DNA of 64,000 bases from Phorcus lineatus (taxonomy: Eukaryota; Mollusca; Gastropoda; Trochida; Trochidae): contig OV121097.1 in assembly GCA_921293015.1 (NCBI GenBank), positions 12,959,940 to 13,023,939 on the forward strand, given 5' to 3'. Below are positions 37,040-48,830 of this stretch, in pieces. The notes beneath the pieces are model-generated. The model saw only the letters and a list, made by a program, of their open reading frames with translations. It was not told where the DNA came from and did no database searches. The position numbers were made by a program, and so were the translations under genes. Numbering within the stretch: the first letter of the stretch is position 1; every line of letters begins with the position of its first letter.

Positions 37040-38615
37040 TCTGTATGTTTACTGCTGCTTCTAAAGGTATCAAATTCAATGCACTTCAAGATTGGAAACA
37101 AAGATGGACGCCATAATAGTATTTATTTGACATTGATCGATGCTTTTCACTACACTAATGGAATTAAGTGAACAAGAGGAACAAAATGATTGAACGTTTG
37201 ACTATGTCAGACAATACGATTAGAGTTTAGCTCAATTTCGTGTATGAAGATTAAATATTTTTGACAGTTAGCATTTTTGACAAGATAGAGTGTTATATTC
37301 AGAATGTTGTTAAATACGCTACGCGATGTTGTACAATTTGTTGCTGTTATACATCGATAGAGGCACAAAAAATTTAAAACAATCCTTAAATATCATATGT
37401 ACTGAATTAATTAAGTTCACAATAAGTCTTTTGACTAGACATTATATCCAAAATGCCAAAGATATGATATCTGCTCAAAATGTATAAAAAAATTGGGGGG
37501 AAATAAGAGTTGATTTTTCCCTTTTTCATTGCTAATCAGGCATGGGCCTTACTTATATTGTCGAAATTCTACATCCAAATTAAAAGTAATATGAGGTTGC
37601 CAAAATAAGAAAACACCACTTCATTTTACAATTGACGAATATATTCCAATCGATTAAGGTATCTTTTGGTTAAAAGTGATAATTTTGATTGTGGTCTTTA
37701 GTTATCAACTTAGATTTAAATCAATAACATATCTGATAGTTTTAGTTTTTCATGTTGTCAGAATCCTTTTTTTTCACATTGGAATGTCGATCAAATGTTA
37801 AAATTCGATAAAGCTTTTGACACAACATCAATTGGGAATTGACAAATCGCATGAAACTGTTAGTGTAAAAAGGAAACGAGATCTTGATACGTTTTTGCAT
37901 GATAAAGTGATAGATATTCAAAATGAATTCAGTCATATTGATTATAACATGAAAAAGATCGTGTAAAAATAAGGTTTTTGTATTCCATGCTTCTCACAAG
38001 TTAAAATTAGAATGATGTTTTTTATATGAAGGTAGGCCGTAACACAGAGAATTATGGTAAGATAGAAGTTGACAAGCTAAACATTTTTCTATCTTTCATC
38101 TAATAGATTTTTTAGAGGGTCATTTTAAAGAAATCTTATTTTCTTCCAAAAGATTTTTTTTCTTGAATATATGTCAAATGTGATTCCTTTAAGCCAATTT
38201 TTGGACAAAATATTTGTTATTAATATGTTTTTCACTCAAACTTATAAAACCTGTGCTACAGGATAATTGAATTTCTTTCAGCTGTATGAGTCTGTTAAGA
38301 AGATATTTTATGATTTGTTAAAAATTGCTATGAAACATGAAATGAAACAATTGTTTTCATTAACAAGTGAAATGATAAAGATATTAAACAATGAAGTTAA
38401 TACACTGATCCTTTTAATAAATATGATAATTGTCATTTAGGTCCCATGGTGAAAGTTATTTTAATAAACTGATGGTCTAAGATTTGGTAGCTACGTATTC
38501 TGAACATTATTTCATATTGTATTTTCAATGGCGAAGTAGGACATTTATCTTATAAAACAAAGTACATGTTTTCACTGAGTGAAAAAATCACTTATAATCT
38601 AATGGCATTTTTTAT
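37040..38615. other. AT-rich noncoding DNA
   Basis: No repeat or coding pattern was recognised. It ends where the 42-bp satellite begins. Confidence 0.55.
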
Positions 38616-38621
38616 TATCAC

Positions 38622-39084
38622 AATAAATTGAATGACGTCATGACATGACGGTGAGTATAGTGAAGAATAATTTGAATGATGTCATGACATGACGGTGAGT
38701 AGTGAAGAATAATTTGAAAGACGTTATGACATGACGGTGAGTAGTGTAGAATAATTTGAATGACGCCATGACATGACGGTGAGAAGTGAAGAATAATTTG
38801 AATGATGTCATGACATGACGGTGAGAAGTGAAGAATAAGTTGAATGATGTCATGACATGACAGTGAGTTGTGAAGAATAATTTGAATGACGCCATGACAT
38901 GACGGTGAGTAGTGAAGAATAATTTGAATGACGTCATGACATGACGGTGAGTAGTGAATAATAATTTGAATGACGCCATGACATGACGGTGAGTAGTGAA
39001 TAATAATTTGAATGACGCCATGACATGACGGTGAGTAGTGAATAATAATTTGAATGACGTCATGACATGACGGTAAGTAGTGAA
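38622..39084. repeat. 42-bp satellite, about 11 copies, with CRE palindromes
   Basis: Unit: GAATAATTTGAATGACGTCA, then TGACATGACGGTGAGTAGTG, then AA, 42 bp. Full TGACGTCA palindromes remain at 38633-38640, 38929-38936 and 39055-39062; other units have TGATGTCA, TGACGCCA or GACGTTAT. Because 42 is divisible by three, open frames of 154 and 162 codons run through on the minus strand; these are artefacts of the repeat. Confidence 0.93.
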
Positions 39085-39360
39085 GCAATCTGGTTGCTTC
39101 AATCATGAAAATGATGATGTTTCACTTTCTGAAATAAGATGAATATCACTAATAAGAATTTGCAAACACGATAAAAGGAAAAAAGTAAATAAGATATACA
39201 ATGGATATCTTACATTTTGAAGTAGAAAATGATATATATACACTAGTAACCTGACCATTCATTAAAATAGAAATTTCTTATTTACTTGATGGGATATTAT
39301 TCTTTATATTTGACGCAAAATGTCAATATCTTCTATATGATCTGGTAACCTGTCAATAAA

Positions 39361-40723
39361 AATTTATTTCTAAGCTGCACGGCTCAAGAAACGATTTAAA
39401 TATTTAAAAAATTTTTGATTTATGCATACAACACTTACTTAAATAATCATGAATAATCAATTTGCTTGAAAACGGTATAAGAATCTATACCGAAACGTCA
39501 CTACCAGTACAATAAAGAAGTTGATTATCCATAAAATTCCCTGTTTCTCTTAACAATCAATTATAATTCTGAAATGTTAGTTGACTTTTTCAAATTTACC
39601 TTTTCTTACTGTAAATGTTTTTCAATCATATGGAAATCCTGAAAATAAGTTTAATTTTATTAAACTTCTCAAGTTCAATCATTGAGCATGTGTGGAATGT
39701 TGAAAATGTTTTGTAAACTGCATAACCATAATTTAACTTTCCAGACTCCCCTTTGGGATCCATATTGCATCATGCATGTAAGTTAATAATCACACTATTT
39801 TTTCAGACATTATTGTGTCTGCTTTATGTGTTTGTGAAAATGGATGAATCATTTTGGGAATGTTTACAACCTTCTGTAAATTGACAACAACAAGGTTTGC
39901 TTATCAAGCAGCTTTTCCAAATAATCAGGAAAAACATTAGAGTTATTCCCCTTTGTGATTATAATTCCTTTGTGGTATGTCTTGTAGCTTAGCATAATGG
40001 ATGGAACATGTAGGAAATGTCTTAATGGATGATCACCGTCTGGTGAAATGCAAGAACAGCCGATCATTAGGCGGAGACATGTATGAGAATAGATTAGAGT
40101 AATCCCCCTTTTTGCCAAGTTGCACTTCCTGGTGATTGATGAGGCATTGTGGGAATGTTTTCTCTGCTGAGCACACCTGCAGACATTGTTTCTTTCTATA
40201 CACATGTACAGTAATTTCTCAAAATATTTCTTTTTATTCAAAACATCTGAGAGGGGCAGGTTTACTAGGGGAAAGTTTTGATGGCCAAATTGGTAAGTTA
40301 CTTACTGGAAGCGTTGACTCTCAATTGGGTTGATAAGGGAGTACTCCACTCCAAGATACAAGAATTTGTGCTGTCGCTGATAGCGTAATCCCAAATATTA
40401 TGTACACTTGTTCATAATATATCCTTACAAAAATTATATAGATTTTCAGAATTTATATCGAAAAAATATTTAACACCTTTAAAAGCTGAAATCATTGAGA
40501 TCAAATAATGACTTGAAACAATTTGCATGTGTCATTTACATCTTTATACACATAACGTTGTTATACCTGAATAAACCATAACTTCATACCCATTTTTAAA
40601 AAATAAAAAGAATAACCCAAACTAGTTCATACAATATTTTATTAAACAAGTATAGAAATAATCAGAACTATATATATATATGTTGAAAATTTATTTCTAA
40701 GCTGCACGGCTCAAGAAACGATT
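39361..40723. repeat. Perfect 36-bp direct repeat, copies 1.3 kb apart
   Basis: The segment around CTAAGCTGCACGGCTCAAGA is identical over 36 bases at 39361-39396 and 40688-40723, while the flanks diverge at once. It could be the end of a repeat family or duplicated element ends enclosing 39397-40687. Only the two short segments are repeated, not the interval. Confidence 0.7.
39463..39540 (+). mobile_element. Possible Penelope-like element terminus with hairpin
   Basis: CGGTATA (39473-39479) and TATACCG (39486-39492) form a seven-pair stem with a six-base loop, followed by GAAACGTC and then CAATAAAGAAGTTG. Known: Penelope-like retroelement repeats often carry hammerhead-ribozyme motifs in which a stem is followed by GAAAC. 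The CUGAUGA half of a hammerhead is not present, so activity is not claimed. Confidence 0.3.
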
Positions 40724-40794
40724 AATTACTTGAAAATTAATTATGAGTATTCCTGTTTTTCTATATAAAACTTGAGAGGTGGAACTGCATGAAC

Positions 40795-40796
<2 letters not shown>

Positions 40797-40850
<54 letters not shown>

Positions 40851-40866
40851 AATGAACTGCATGAAC

Positions 40867-40906
<40 letters not shown>

Positions 40907-40908
40907 AA
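40797..40908. repeat. Duplicated (TA)n microsatellite
   Basis: Two TA runs (about 40801-40848 and 40872-40902), each preceded by GAACTGCATGAACTGTTTTA and followed by AAACAATG, so flank and run were copied together. Confidence 0.92.
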
Positions 40909-41329
40909 TGTATCTATTCTTTTAGAGGCTTTCAGAGTTAGACATGGACAAATGAGGAAGATTTAATATATATGGATTTTCAACTTCTTTGTTCAAGAGT
41001 GTGATGTTTCAGTGTACAAACTTTATGTTATCAAGCAAATGATGTATCTTTTAAGATTTGGCCACGTGATTTCACACCACATGATACAGTTGAAGTTGTA
41101 CCCTCAGAGCACTCCTGTATTAATCCATGACCACTTAGCAACACAGATGGCTCCGATCATCTTCAGAATATCTTTACAATTTCATCGACTGATTTTCTGA
41201 TATATGTCAAAATACTTTTAAGCTCATAATATTGATAAAGCACGAGCCCATATATCTTTAAACCTTTTCAACGATCCCTGACATTTAGTTGTTTGTTTGA
41301 ATAAACTGTTGAGCCCTGGGGAGAGGCTT

Positions 41330-41620
41330 TTCGTAGAGATCATCGGATTTTAAAGTCTCGTTTGTGCATGCAGGTCTTCTGCCTACCGCGTGCAATGTTG
41401 ACACTCTTGCTATCTCGCGGTAGCAGCAATTACGACCTCTCATAGTGTTGTACCGCTAATATTTGCTCATCAACGAGTAATTTGAAAGCCTAGCCAAACA
41501 ATCTTTCTTTTCATTCCATTTTCCCCCATCATGGCCGATCCTCGAGAGGAGAGATTGATTTTAAACACGCAGGTGATTATTTCCGTCAAGATTTGTCAGT
41601 TTTCGCAACATGTGGACTTT
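41330..41620. promoter_or_regulatory. GC-richer unique island
   Basis: Includes GCAGGTCTTCTGCCTACCGC, TCTCGCGGTAGCAGCAATTA, TCAACGAGTAATTTGAAAGC and AACACGCAGGTGATTATTTC. CpGs are locally frequent and repeats absent. A candidate conserved noncoding element by composition only. Confidence 0.28.
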
Positions 41621-43299
41621 TGAGGGGCTCTTTAGATTCAGTTTTTAATCAAAATGTTGCAATTTGGACATTTCGAATAATAATGGATTTGTCAGTACAA
41701 TAAATTGAATCTTTTGGAAGAATTTCTTAATTACTTATCATATTCCCTAAAATGAATCTGTCAGTACCGAGTATGAAGCTAGCAGAAACATCCTTGAGAT
41801 TTGTATAGTCCGACAGTGAGTAAACAACAATTCAGGGAATTTTTTGAAATAAACAAATTAATTGTGTCTAGATGTTTGTATGAGGTGATGGACAAAATTA
41901 AGGATAATCCTGGATTTAAATTTTCTCTACTACAGGTTATATATCTTCTTATCTTTACAGAGTTTGTGTGGTAAGGTATAGTCTCGACAGCTCAGAGTCA
42001 TTAAATCACTATGCAGCCATCATTATTGGATCTTGTAGACCTATAGACTAAAATTCTAATTCACATTACCCACAAAATACCTAAAATAATGTCTTATCTT
42101 CAGATATTGATATTCTTCCAAACTAGTGTCTTTCATTCCTAAGAAATCCTTTCAAAGCACATGCCTATACAGCCATTCTCCTTGAAGCAGACAAAGGTCA
42201 AAATCACTTCCTGTTTCTTGCAGACCACTAAAATATTTCTATTTTCAGAGTCCCACCAGATATAGATATAGATAGATATAACTTTTAATCAGGGTGAAGT
42301 TGCAACCTGCTCACCACAATCTTGAGTCTAGACAGATACGTTGTCCGAATCCCGAGGGACGACCCCATTTATAACTTGTCTCATCCACACCAGGTTGCGC
42401 ATTTCCTCGAAGACTGATCTATGTCATTTTAAGACAAATACAAATATATTTACGCCATTAGATTGGGAGCTCTGCTTTCTAGCATCTGTGTGGACTGATT
42501 TATAAATGCAATTTTGTCTCTAATTGACCCAAGGCATTGATTTTGTTAAAATACTCTTTAAGAATGTAAAATCTCTATCAAATGTTCATAAACTTTTTAT
42601 CAAGTTTTATCAATTAAGTCACTTAAACACTTATCAAATGTTTGTCAAATTTTTATCAAATCTTTATTGAATCTTTATCAATTTGTTATCAGATATTGAT
42701 CTAAACCTTTATAGTTTATGTCAATAGAGCTTTTTTTCCTTTTCCTATTAATTAGTTTAAAAATTTTTTTTTTTAGACTTTTTTGATAAAACTGAGCTGA
42801 AAACTCATGAGTATCAGTGGACATCATTTCATACTGTACGTTGCAATGAGTTTATTTCTTTAATGTAATAGTAAATCAATATTGACTAATGTATAATTGA
42901 TTTCAATGTATTTGAATTCATCATGAGATTATACTAAAGGACATGGCTGAAGTTATGATATTCTGACAAACATATGAAATGTGAGTTCCTGCAAAGCTAG
43001 TGTCAAGTCATGTTCTTATCTTAAATTGCACTGACAGCGGACAAATATCTGAATGATCTGAATGATCTGCAATGATCTGAAGAGGATCTGAAAGTGATCC
43101 TCAAGGTGTTATGGATATCTAGAGAACTATTGATTAAATGCCTGATGAGCTACAGAGTCAGCCCTCTATTTCTTTGAACTAGAAAGCTTTCTCAATCAAA
43201 GAAATGGGTAAATTATAGCAAGTGATCTCTAACACAGTACAAACTGTCAAAATCTTCTCTTCAGAAACTCGAACTTGAGAGGTGATTCCCTTAAATACG

Positions 43300-43580
43300 A
43301 TATATCACTTGGTATTGACAGCGCTGCCACTAGAGGGCCAAACCAAAGGGAGATAACTCCAATGTGAAGTGACAGAAAGCAGACAGTCGTCTTATATCTG
43401 TCACAGGAGACAGCAACAAGAATTAATCACTGACTTTCGCAAACTTTGCCAATAAACTCAGCGGGGACCAATTGCACAGAGGAGGATTTAATGTTGTGAA
43501 CTTTATGCTCGAACGCTTTCAAATTAGAGACCTTTTCCGATAAAACTTTCTTGCAACGACGTTTTCCTCAGTTGTACTCT
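43300..43580. promoter_or_regulatory. GC-richer unique island, candidate intronic regulatory element
   Basis: Includes the CTCF-like site, GAATTAATCACTGACTTTCG, CAAACTTTGCCAATAAACTC and TTTCAAATTAGAGACC. The composition and lack of repeats contrast with the surroundings. No coding frame was seen. Only a cross-species alignment could show conservation. Confidence 0.3.
43321..43339 (+). promoter_or_regulatory. CTCF-like binding motif
   Basis: GCGCTGCCACTAGAGGGCC contains CCACTAGAGGGC, which fits the CTCF core CCASYAGRKGGC. Known: CTCF is conserved in bilaterians, including molluscs. It lies at the edge of a GC-richer unique island. Binding is inference. Confidence 0.4.
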
Positions 43581-44414
43581 TAAAGGAAGAAATTTCAGAG
43601 GTTTTGGAACTATTTTTTTGAGCTTATGATTTAAAAGCTGTTAGATGACCAAGTTATCAAATTAGATGAATGTAAACATTCACTTCTGGTGAATCAAGGG
43701 GAGACCACTCTGTCTATTTCATTGTGAAATTCTGAAAATCATTTGAAGAAAGATATCTTTAAAAGTTTGAATTAGAGATGATTTAATAAGAGTATATATG
43801 TATTCCAGTGTACAGTAAACCTAGTCAGAGAGAACTTTTGGAAATGTAATGCCAAAATTTGGTATCCTCGTAAAACAGTAATCACTATTTTATCCTCATT
43901 ATTTTGCAGCTGTTCGTAAGGCAAGACTATTTCTACTTCAGATCCTGAAGATTGATTGTTACCTTTTTTTAAACTCTCAATTTGTGGGTTGCAAAATATT
44001 GGAAGTTAATCTTTCGTTTATGCAAATTGTAGATTATCTCCTTCTAGTTAGTCTTAAAGAGCCTGACGCATCGTCATCCAGTCTGCCATCTTGTTTTGGT
44101 TGGATTAACATGAAAAAAGTTGCAATTCTTTTATTAATACTACAACACTTTTAATTTATCATACATATAGTGCAAATGAATAATTCAGCCACGTAAGAAT
44201 GGTTTAAATCTATGCTTAAAGAGCAAATAATATTGACCTTTTGAGGTTCAGTTAATATAATATAATAATAATAAATATATAAATGATATAATAAGATTTT
44301 TTGGGTAAATTTGCGGATATAATTTAAATGAAAAAGTCGAAAAATTGAAGTTTAATTGCAATATAGAGCTTTTGATTTACACAATTCACAAATAATTTAC
44401 TTCATTGTTCATGA

Positions 44415-44995
44415 AAATTGAAATTGATGAAAATATTCTACACTTGCTTTGTGCAAAGCGTTCTTTCTTATGGCATTCAGTGTTGGTACGGCTCTCTCAG
44501 TCTTCAAAATAGAAACAGGATAATCAAGATTGTAAATATAAGCTCAAAGATTGCTGGCACCATACTTGAACATCCTGCGTCAATATATGATGAAAAAATG
44601 CTAACTCATGCACGTAAAATTATTTCTGATCCAACACATGTCTTACACTCAGAATATTCTCTTTTGCCATCTGGAAAACGTTTTAATGTTCCTTACCATA
44701 ATACAAATCGAACCAGGAAATCATTCATACCCTCGAGTATTACAATTTTAAACAAGAGTTCTGAACATTGTTAATGATATCAAAACTGCTTTGTGCGGCT
44801 TGTGTAATTATATTAATATGTATGTGTGTTGTTGTTGTTGTTTTTTTGTGTACCTATATTGCATTGCATAGTATTATCCTTCCATAGTATTGAATTCTTA
44901 TTGTTAAGTTTTACATGTATCTTGTCATGCTCTGTCGGATGTAAGAAGAATTCCCTTCTGGGTAATAAAGTGTTATCTTATCTTATCTTATCTTA
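44415..44995 (+). mobile_element. 5'-truncated CR1-group LINE, reverse-transcriptase C-terminus
   Basis: Seen: an open frame to the stop at 44774 has SVLSYGIQCWYG, then LPSGKRFNVPYH and NRTRKSFIPSSITILN, followed by a 220-bp 3' end and a (TTATC)n tail at about 44970-44995. Known: the C-terminal region after the RT domain of CR1/L2/Rex-type LINEs has exactly this order (SVLxxxxxxWYG, LLPSGRR, RTxxxxNSFIPxAIxxLN), and these LINEs end in short repeats rather than poly(A). The endonuclease and the catalytic RT (YADD) are absent, the usual 5' truncation. About 118 codons remain. Confidence 0.85.
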
Positions 44996-45165
44996 TACAA
45001 GAGATGTAGCTCAGTTGGTAGTGTGTCTGCTCATCACCTTGGATGCCTGGGTTCAATTCCTGGTCAAAGGACAGTAAAAGGTGAAGGATTTTGGTTGTCT
45101 TGCATGACGCTCATCGTTCGAAGGATAAAACATGGCTTGAAATGACAAGTATAATATAATATAAA
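44996..45165 (+). mobile_element. tRNA-like SINE next to a LINE tail
   Basis: GATGTAGCTCAGTTGGTAGTG (A box) and GGGTTCAATTCCTGG (B box) are spaced as in a tRNA, but the anticodon arm does not fold well and an unrelated body follows (CATGACGCTCATCGTTCGAA). It ends in an AATATAATAT-rich stretch. It begins directly after the (TTATC)n tail of the LINE copy. Confidence 0.65.
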
Positions 45166-46159
45166 TAGGTATTTAAGATCACATTTCAATGTATCTAGTT
45201 ATAGAGAACAATCACCCAATGATTATAAACTATCCCATCTCTCTCTGCAGTCATAAGGTTAAATTACCTTTCAATCTAGGACCTTGATTATTGACTTTTT
45301 AAGCTCTGGGAAGAAAATGGCTTACTTTCCTAAATAAGCACTTTTGTGTAGGCACTTTCTCATCCTTTGAATCTTATCAAGTTCTTTTCTTTAAAAACAT
45401 GTACTTTTAAGTGTGTTTTCTCTGTCAGGGAAAAACTTTCACCCTGCAGGATTTGATTTCTTTACTTTAAAAGATTTTTTGCTGCAGGTTTCTTTTGACA
45501 TGCAACAGTCAACGAACTCCTATGATGTTGGCAGGAATACGTTGACGCTATTTAAAAAAAGAATTCTTTGAAGAAGTAGTTTGTCCTCAGAGACTTAAAA
45601 AAAATAATTGTAAAATAGATTTGAGTGTTTTTAATTTGCTCGTTAAAAATTATGATTTTTATAATATTTTGGCGGTATTGTTGATATAATGTGAATAATA
45701 TATATGAGTAGATTTGGTTTCTCCCTGTTTTTTGCGAAATATATGTCTATAGTTAATTAATGGCTATTTGTGTTTTGATCATTTTTTCATCTCTACCATA
45801 TTGTTAGAAGGTCGTCATGTCCTCTCACTTCAAAACATTTGACCTTTTTCGGCACAAAAGCTTAATACTGTTACCTAGTGACAACAGTATGTATGTATAA
45901 GAAATCACAAGAAAAAATTGAAATGATCTTTGCAGAAACTCTGACGTCAATGCCAATCATAAGATGTCAGTGCTTTAAATTTGTTATGATTAAGTTAATT
46001 TCAAATGTTTCACTCATTCCATCATCAAGTTTTAAAATCAAATTATAAAAGTTAAATTAAAACTCAGACCAAGTGAGACATCCTTCATAAAGCTGCCAAC
46101 AGCTCACATCAAATCTGCGCCATCCCCGCTCTCTCAGAATGTCCAAATTCTGCTAATGC

Positions 46160-46840
46160 CTCCAATTTGTAGCGCCGATGACGCTTATAGATTTTCTGAG
46201 AGCAGAGGCTAATGACAGAGTTCTATGTTTGACTTGACAGCTACCCCCTTGATACCATTGAGAACATGGCATCATTGATCTGACCAAAAGAGGACCATTT
46301 TGTGGCATTTTAGTTGACCATTCTCTAGGGTCATTGATTGGAAAATCATTACAGTCAAAATGGGAAAGTATATCAATTGTCCTGACCAATTTGTTGAAAT
46401 CCAAAAGTCAAGAGAGTACAAGCTGAAATTAGAAAACATGGTCCCTCTATAGAAAATATGTTTCGTAAACCTTTGTCTTATCCTAAAAACAAAACTATAG
46501 TGAAACTAATTGTAAAAGTCTACCACTTCTAAAAGGTAACGCAGTTTATTCATCAAAAATGTTAAAATTTATATAAATATGATATTTAAATGAGTTTCTG
46601 ACATAACTTTGTATTCTAGATATACAACATTTATTACGAGTTCAAGGTTCTGTGAATCTGCCAATTTTGTAGTGCTGATGACGCTTATAGATTTTCTGAG
46701 AGCAGACGCTAATGACAGTGTTCTATATTTGACATGACAGCTACCCTGAAGATACCATAGAGAACAAACCATCATTGATCTGACCAGTGGGCAGTTTATG
46801 GTGTTTTAGTTGACCAATCTCTATGGTCATTTATTGTAAA
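46160..46840. repeat. Direct repeat of about 180 bp, offset 500
   Basis: 46160-46345 and 46660-46838 share GATGACGCTTATAGATTTTC, GCTAATGACAG, TTGACATGACAGCTACC and ATCATTGATCTGACC. Related words (CTCAGAAGCCAACTCAAAGT) repeat at 46876 and 47611. Confidence 0.82.
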
Positions 46841-47219
46841 TCAAGATGCAGGAGATCTTCACTTTACTTAGCATGGATTCTCAGAAGCCAACTCAAAGTC
46901 AAATCATTTCAGCTAAAAATAGTAATGTGTGTCAAATTTCATGTCCAATTGGTTACAAGCTAGCTCAAAGTGATGGGAGTAGAAACTGAAATTGGAGATA
47001 TAACTCCAATATAAAAATGTTTTAAGGAAAATCATATTTAAGTCAGAACTTGTGAAACTGATTTTGAAAGTATCACACTTTTAAGTTCATGAAAAGTATT
47101 TTTGAGTAAATAAAGAATATATATTATAAAAAAAAAGTATTGAGAAAACTTTGGGGAAGAGCAGGAAGATACTTAAAGAGGCTTACATAACAGCAACGGT
47201 CCGCCATATTGTTTTTCAT

Positions 47220-47545
47220 GGAAAATGACATGAAAGAAATTCATTGTACTTTTACTAATTTTACAAAGTTATAAAAATAAACTTTATATATGGACAGAAT
47301 ATCCACACATTTACAAATGATTTATGATAAGACTGATCAACAATGCCTTATAATGCTGTAGCAAGGCTTTTCACATAAATGGCGCCGATGAATGACTTCA
47401 CTTCTCATTCTTGTTTTATTCTGCATAGTGTGCGCTCTCCTTTATCTAGTTATAAAATCTAAATCAACCAAAATGTTACCCTCAGAACAGGGTTATGTTT
47501 TAATCATGTTCTTATAGCATAATTGTATTAACAGAAATGTCCCTA
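47220..47545. repeat. Dispersed repeat shared with 185-480
   Basis: Counterpart of the first copy, in the same orientation and order. It follows a TTAAAGAGGCTTACA word that could be an end; no terminal inverted repeat was confirmed. Confidence 0.5.
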
Positions 47546-48000
47546 AATTAGAATTTTGTTTCCAAAAAAAATACACTGATACAACTGTCCTTTTAAGAAG
47601 CACCAAATTCTCAGAAGCCAGCTCAAAGTCAAATCATTATAGATGAAATGGAAAAGTATATCAAATTTCATATATGATAAGTCAAACGCTTTTAGTCAAG
47701 ACAGTAAATCTGAAATAAAAAAATCCATTTCTATTGAAAATCTCAGAAGCTGAACTTTCAAATCAATTTATTCCGACTGAAATCAAACCTGACACCGCAG
47801 CAAAGTTTCTTAAAATTGTCATTCTCCAAGTCAAATCATTATAGCTGAAATTGATAGGTATACCATCTCTATGTAAAGTCTGAAAAACTCCAAATTCAAA
47901 CCATTGTAAGTGAAATAAATCTCAACCCCTAAACCAAAAAGTCTCATAAATTTGTTGCTTGGTTAGTCAAATTAGCTACAGATGAAATGAGAGTTTGTGT

Positions 48001-48830
48001 CTGCCGTAAATTTGGCGCTGAAGATCATAAAGCATGTCAAACACGGGAATCACATAGACATAAGGCTATTGAGCGATTCCGGAGCGCAGCACTCAATAAT
48101 TAGTTTGATGTTCATTGGCTTGTCATCCATTACTTTAGCAACACATTAGAGCTACGATGAATCGAAAAGTATGTAATAATTCTATAACAATTCTTATCTA
48201 AATGCTTATGTTCTGTTTGTCAAGTCAATATCTTCAGCAAAAATCAAATAAAAAGTCCTGTGAAAGTTGTTTGAAATACTGCATCAAGAGATTTTACTGG
48301 AAGAAGAATGGAAAGCACTTATGTCAAAACTATTTAACTTGAGATATAATGTATTTGCACACAACTTATCAAATTTACATGGTTGAAGCAAAATTGTGAT
48401 AAAATCTCATCTAAAGAAGTCATACTTGAATTTTTACATAAGGAATGGAACAGTATTTATTTGGCTTAGATACTTATGACAAAATTCAAGTTTGAAGAAA
48501 ATTGGACGGAATGATAAGTCAATGATAAAACATCTCGTCTGAGGGAAAATTTATAGCTGATATGAAACATTTCCGTCAAAACTCATGTACAAATAAAGAG
48601 CATAGACTCAAAGTCAAATCACACCCAGACAAAATTGTGAAGCATATCTCTTTTGATACCACAAATTTGCCGCTGAAAGTCATAAAATATCTTTTATCCT
48701 GCAGACACAAGACGCATTGAGAAACTCAGGACTATGATAGTGTAGTACTCCGTGACGAGTTTGATGTTCATCAACTTGACGGCCCATTACTTCCCCAACA
48801 TATTAGCGCTGTAATATCACTCCATGCAAA
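48001..48830. repeat. Diverged direct repeat, offset about 660
   Basis: 48001-48160 and 48662-48815 align through AAATTTGGCGCTGAAGATCA / CAAATTTGCCGCTGAAAGTC, AGTTTGATGTTCATTGGCTT / AGTTTGATGTTCATCAACTT and CCATTACTTTAGCAACACAT / CCATTACTTCCCCAACATAT. Together with 46160-46840 this suggests one old multi-copy module. Confidence 0.65.

Noticed and set aside
38618-39106. Two overlapping minus-strand frames of 162 and 154 codons rich in His/Ser/Cys and Phe/Lys repeats
   Set aside because: They follow exactly from the 42-bp satellite, whose unit is a multiple of three; no splice or start context supports a gene.
39864-40241. 125-codon minus-strand frame with several cysteines
   Set aside because: Cysteine spacing fits no zinc-binding pattern and no family was recognised; probably chance.
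43144-43170. CTGATGAG word as half of a hammerhead ribozyme
   Set aside because: No GAAA segment with a matching stem follows at the required distance.
45001-45070. Candidate functional tRNA gene
   Set aside because: A and B boxes are present, but acceptor and anticodon arms do not pair and a SINE-like body follows.
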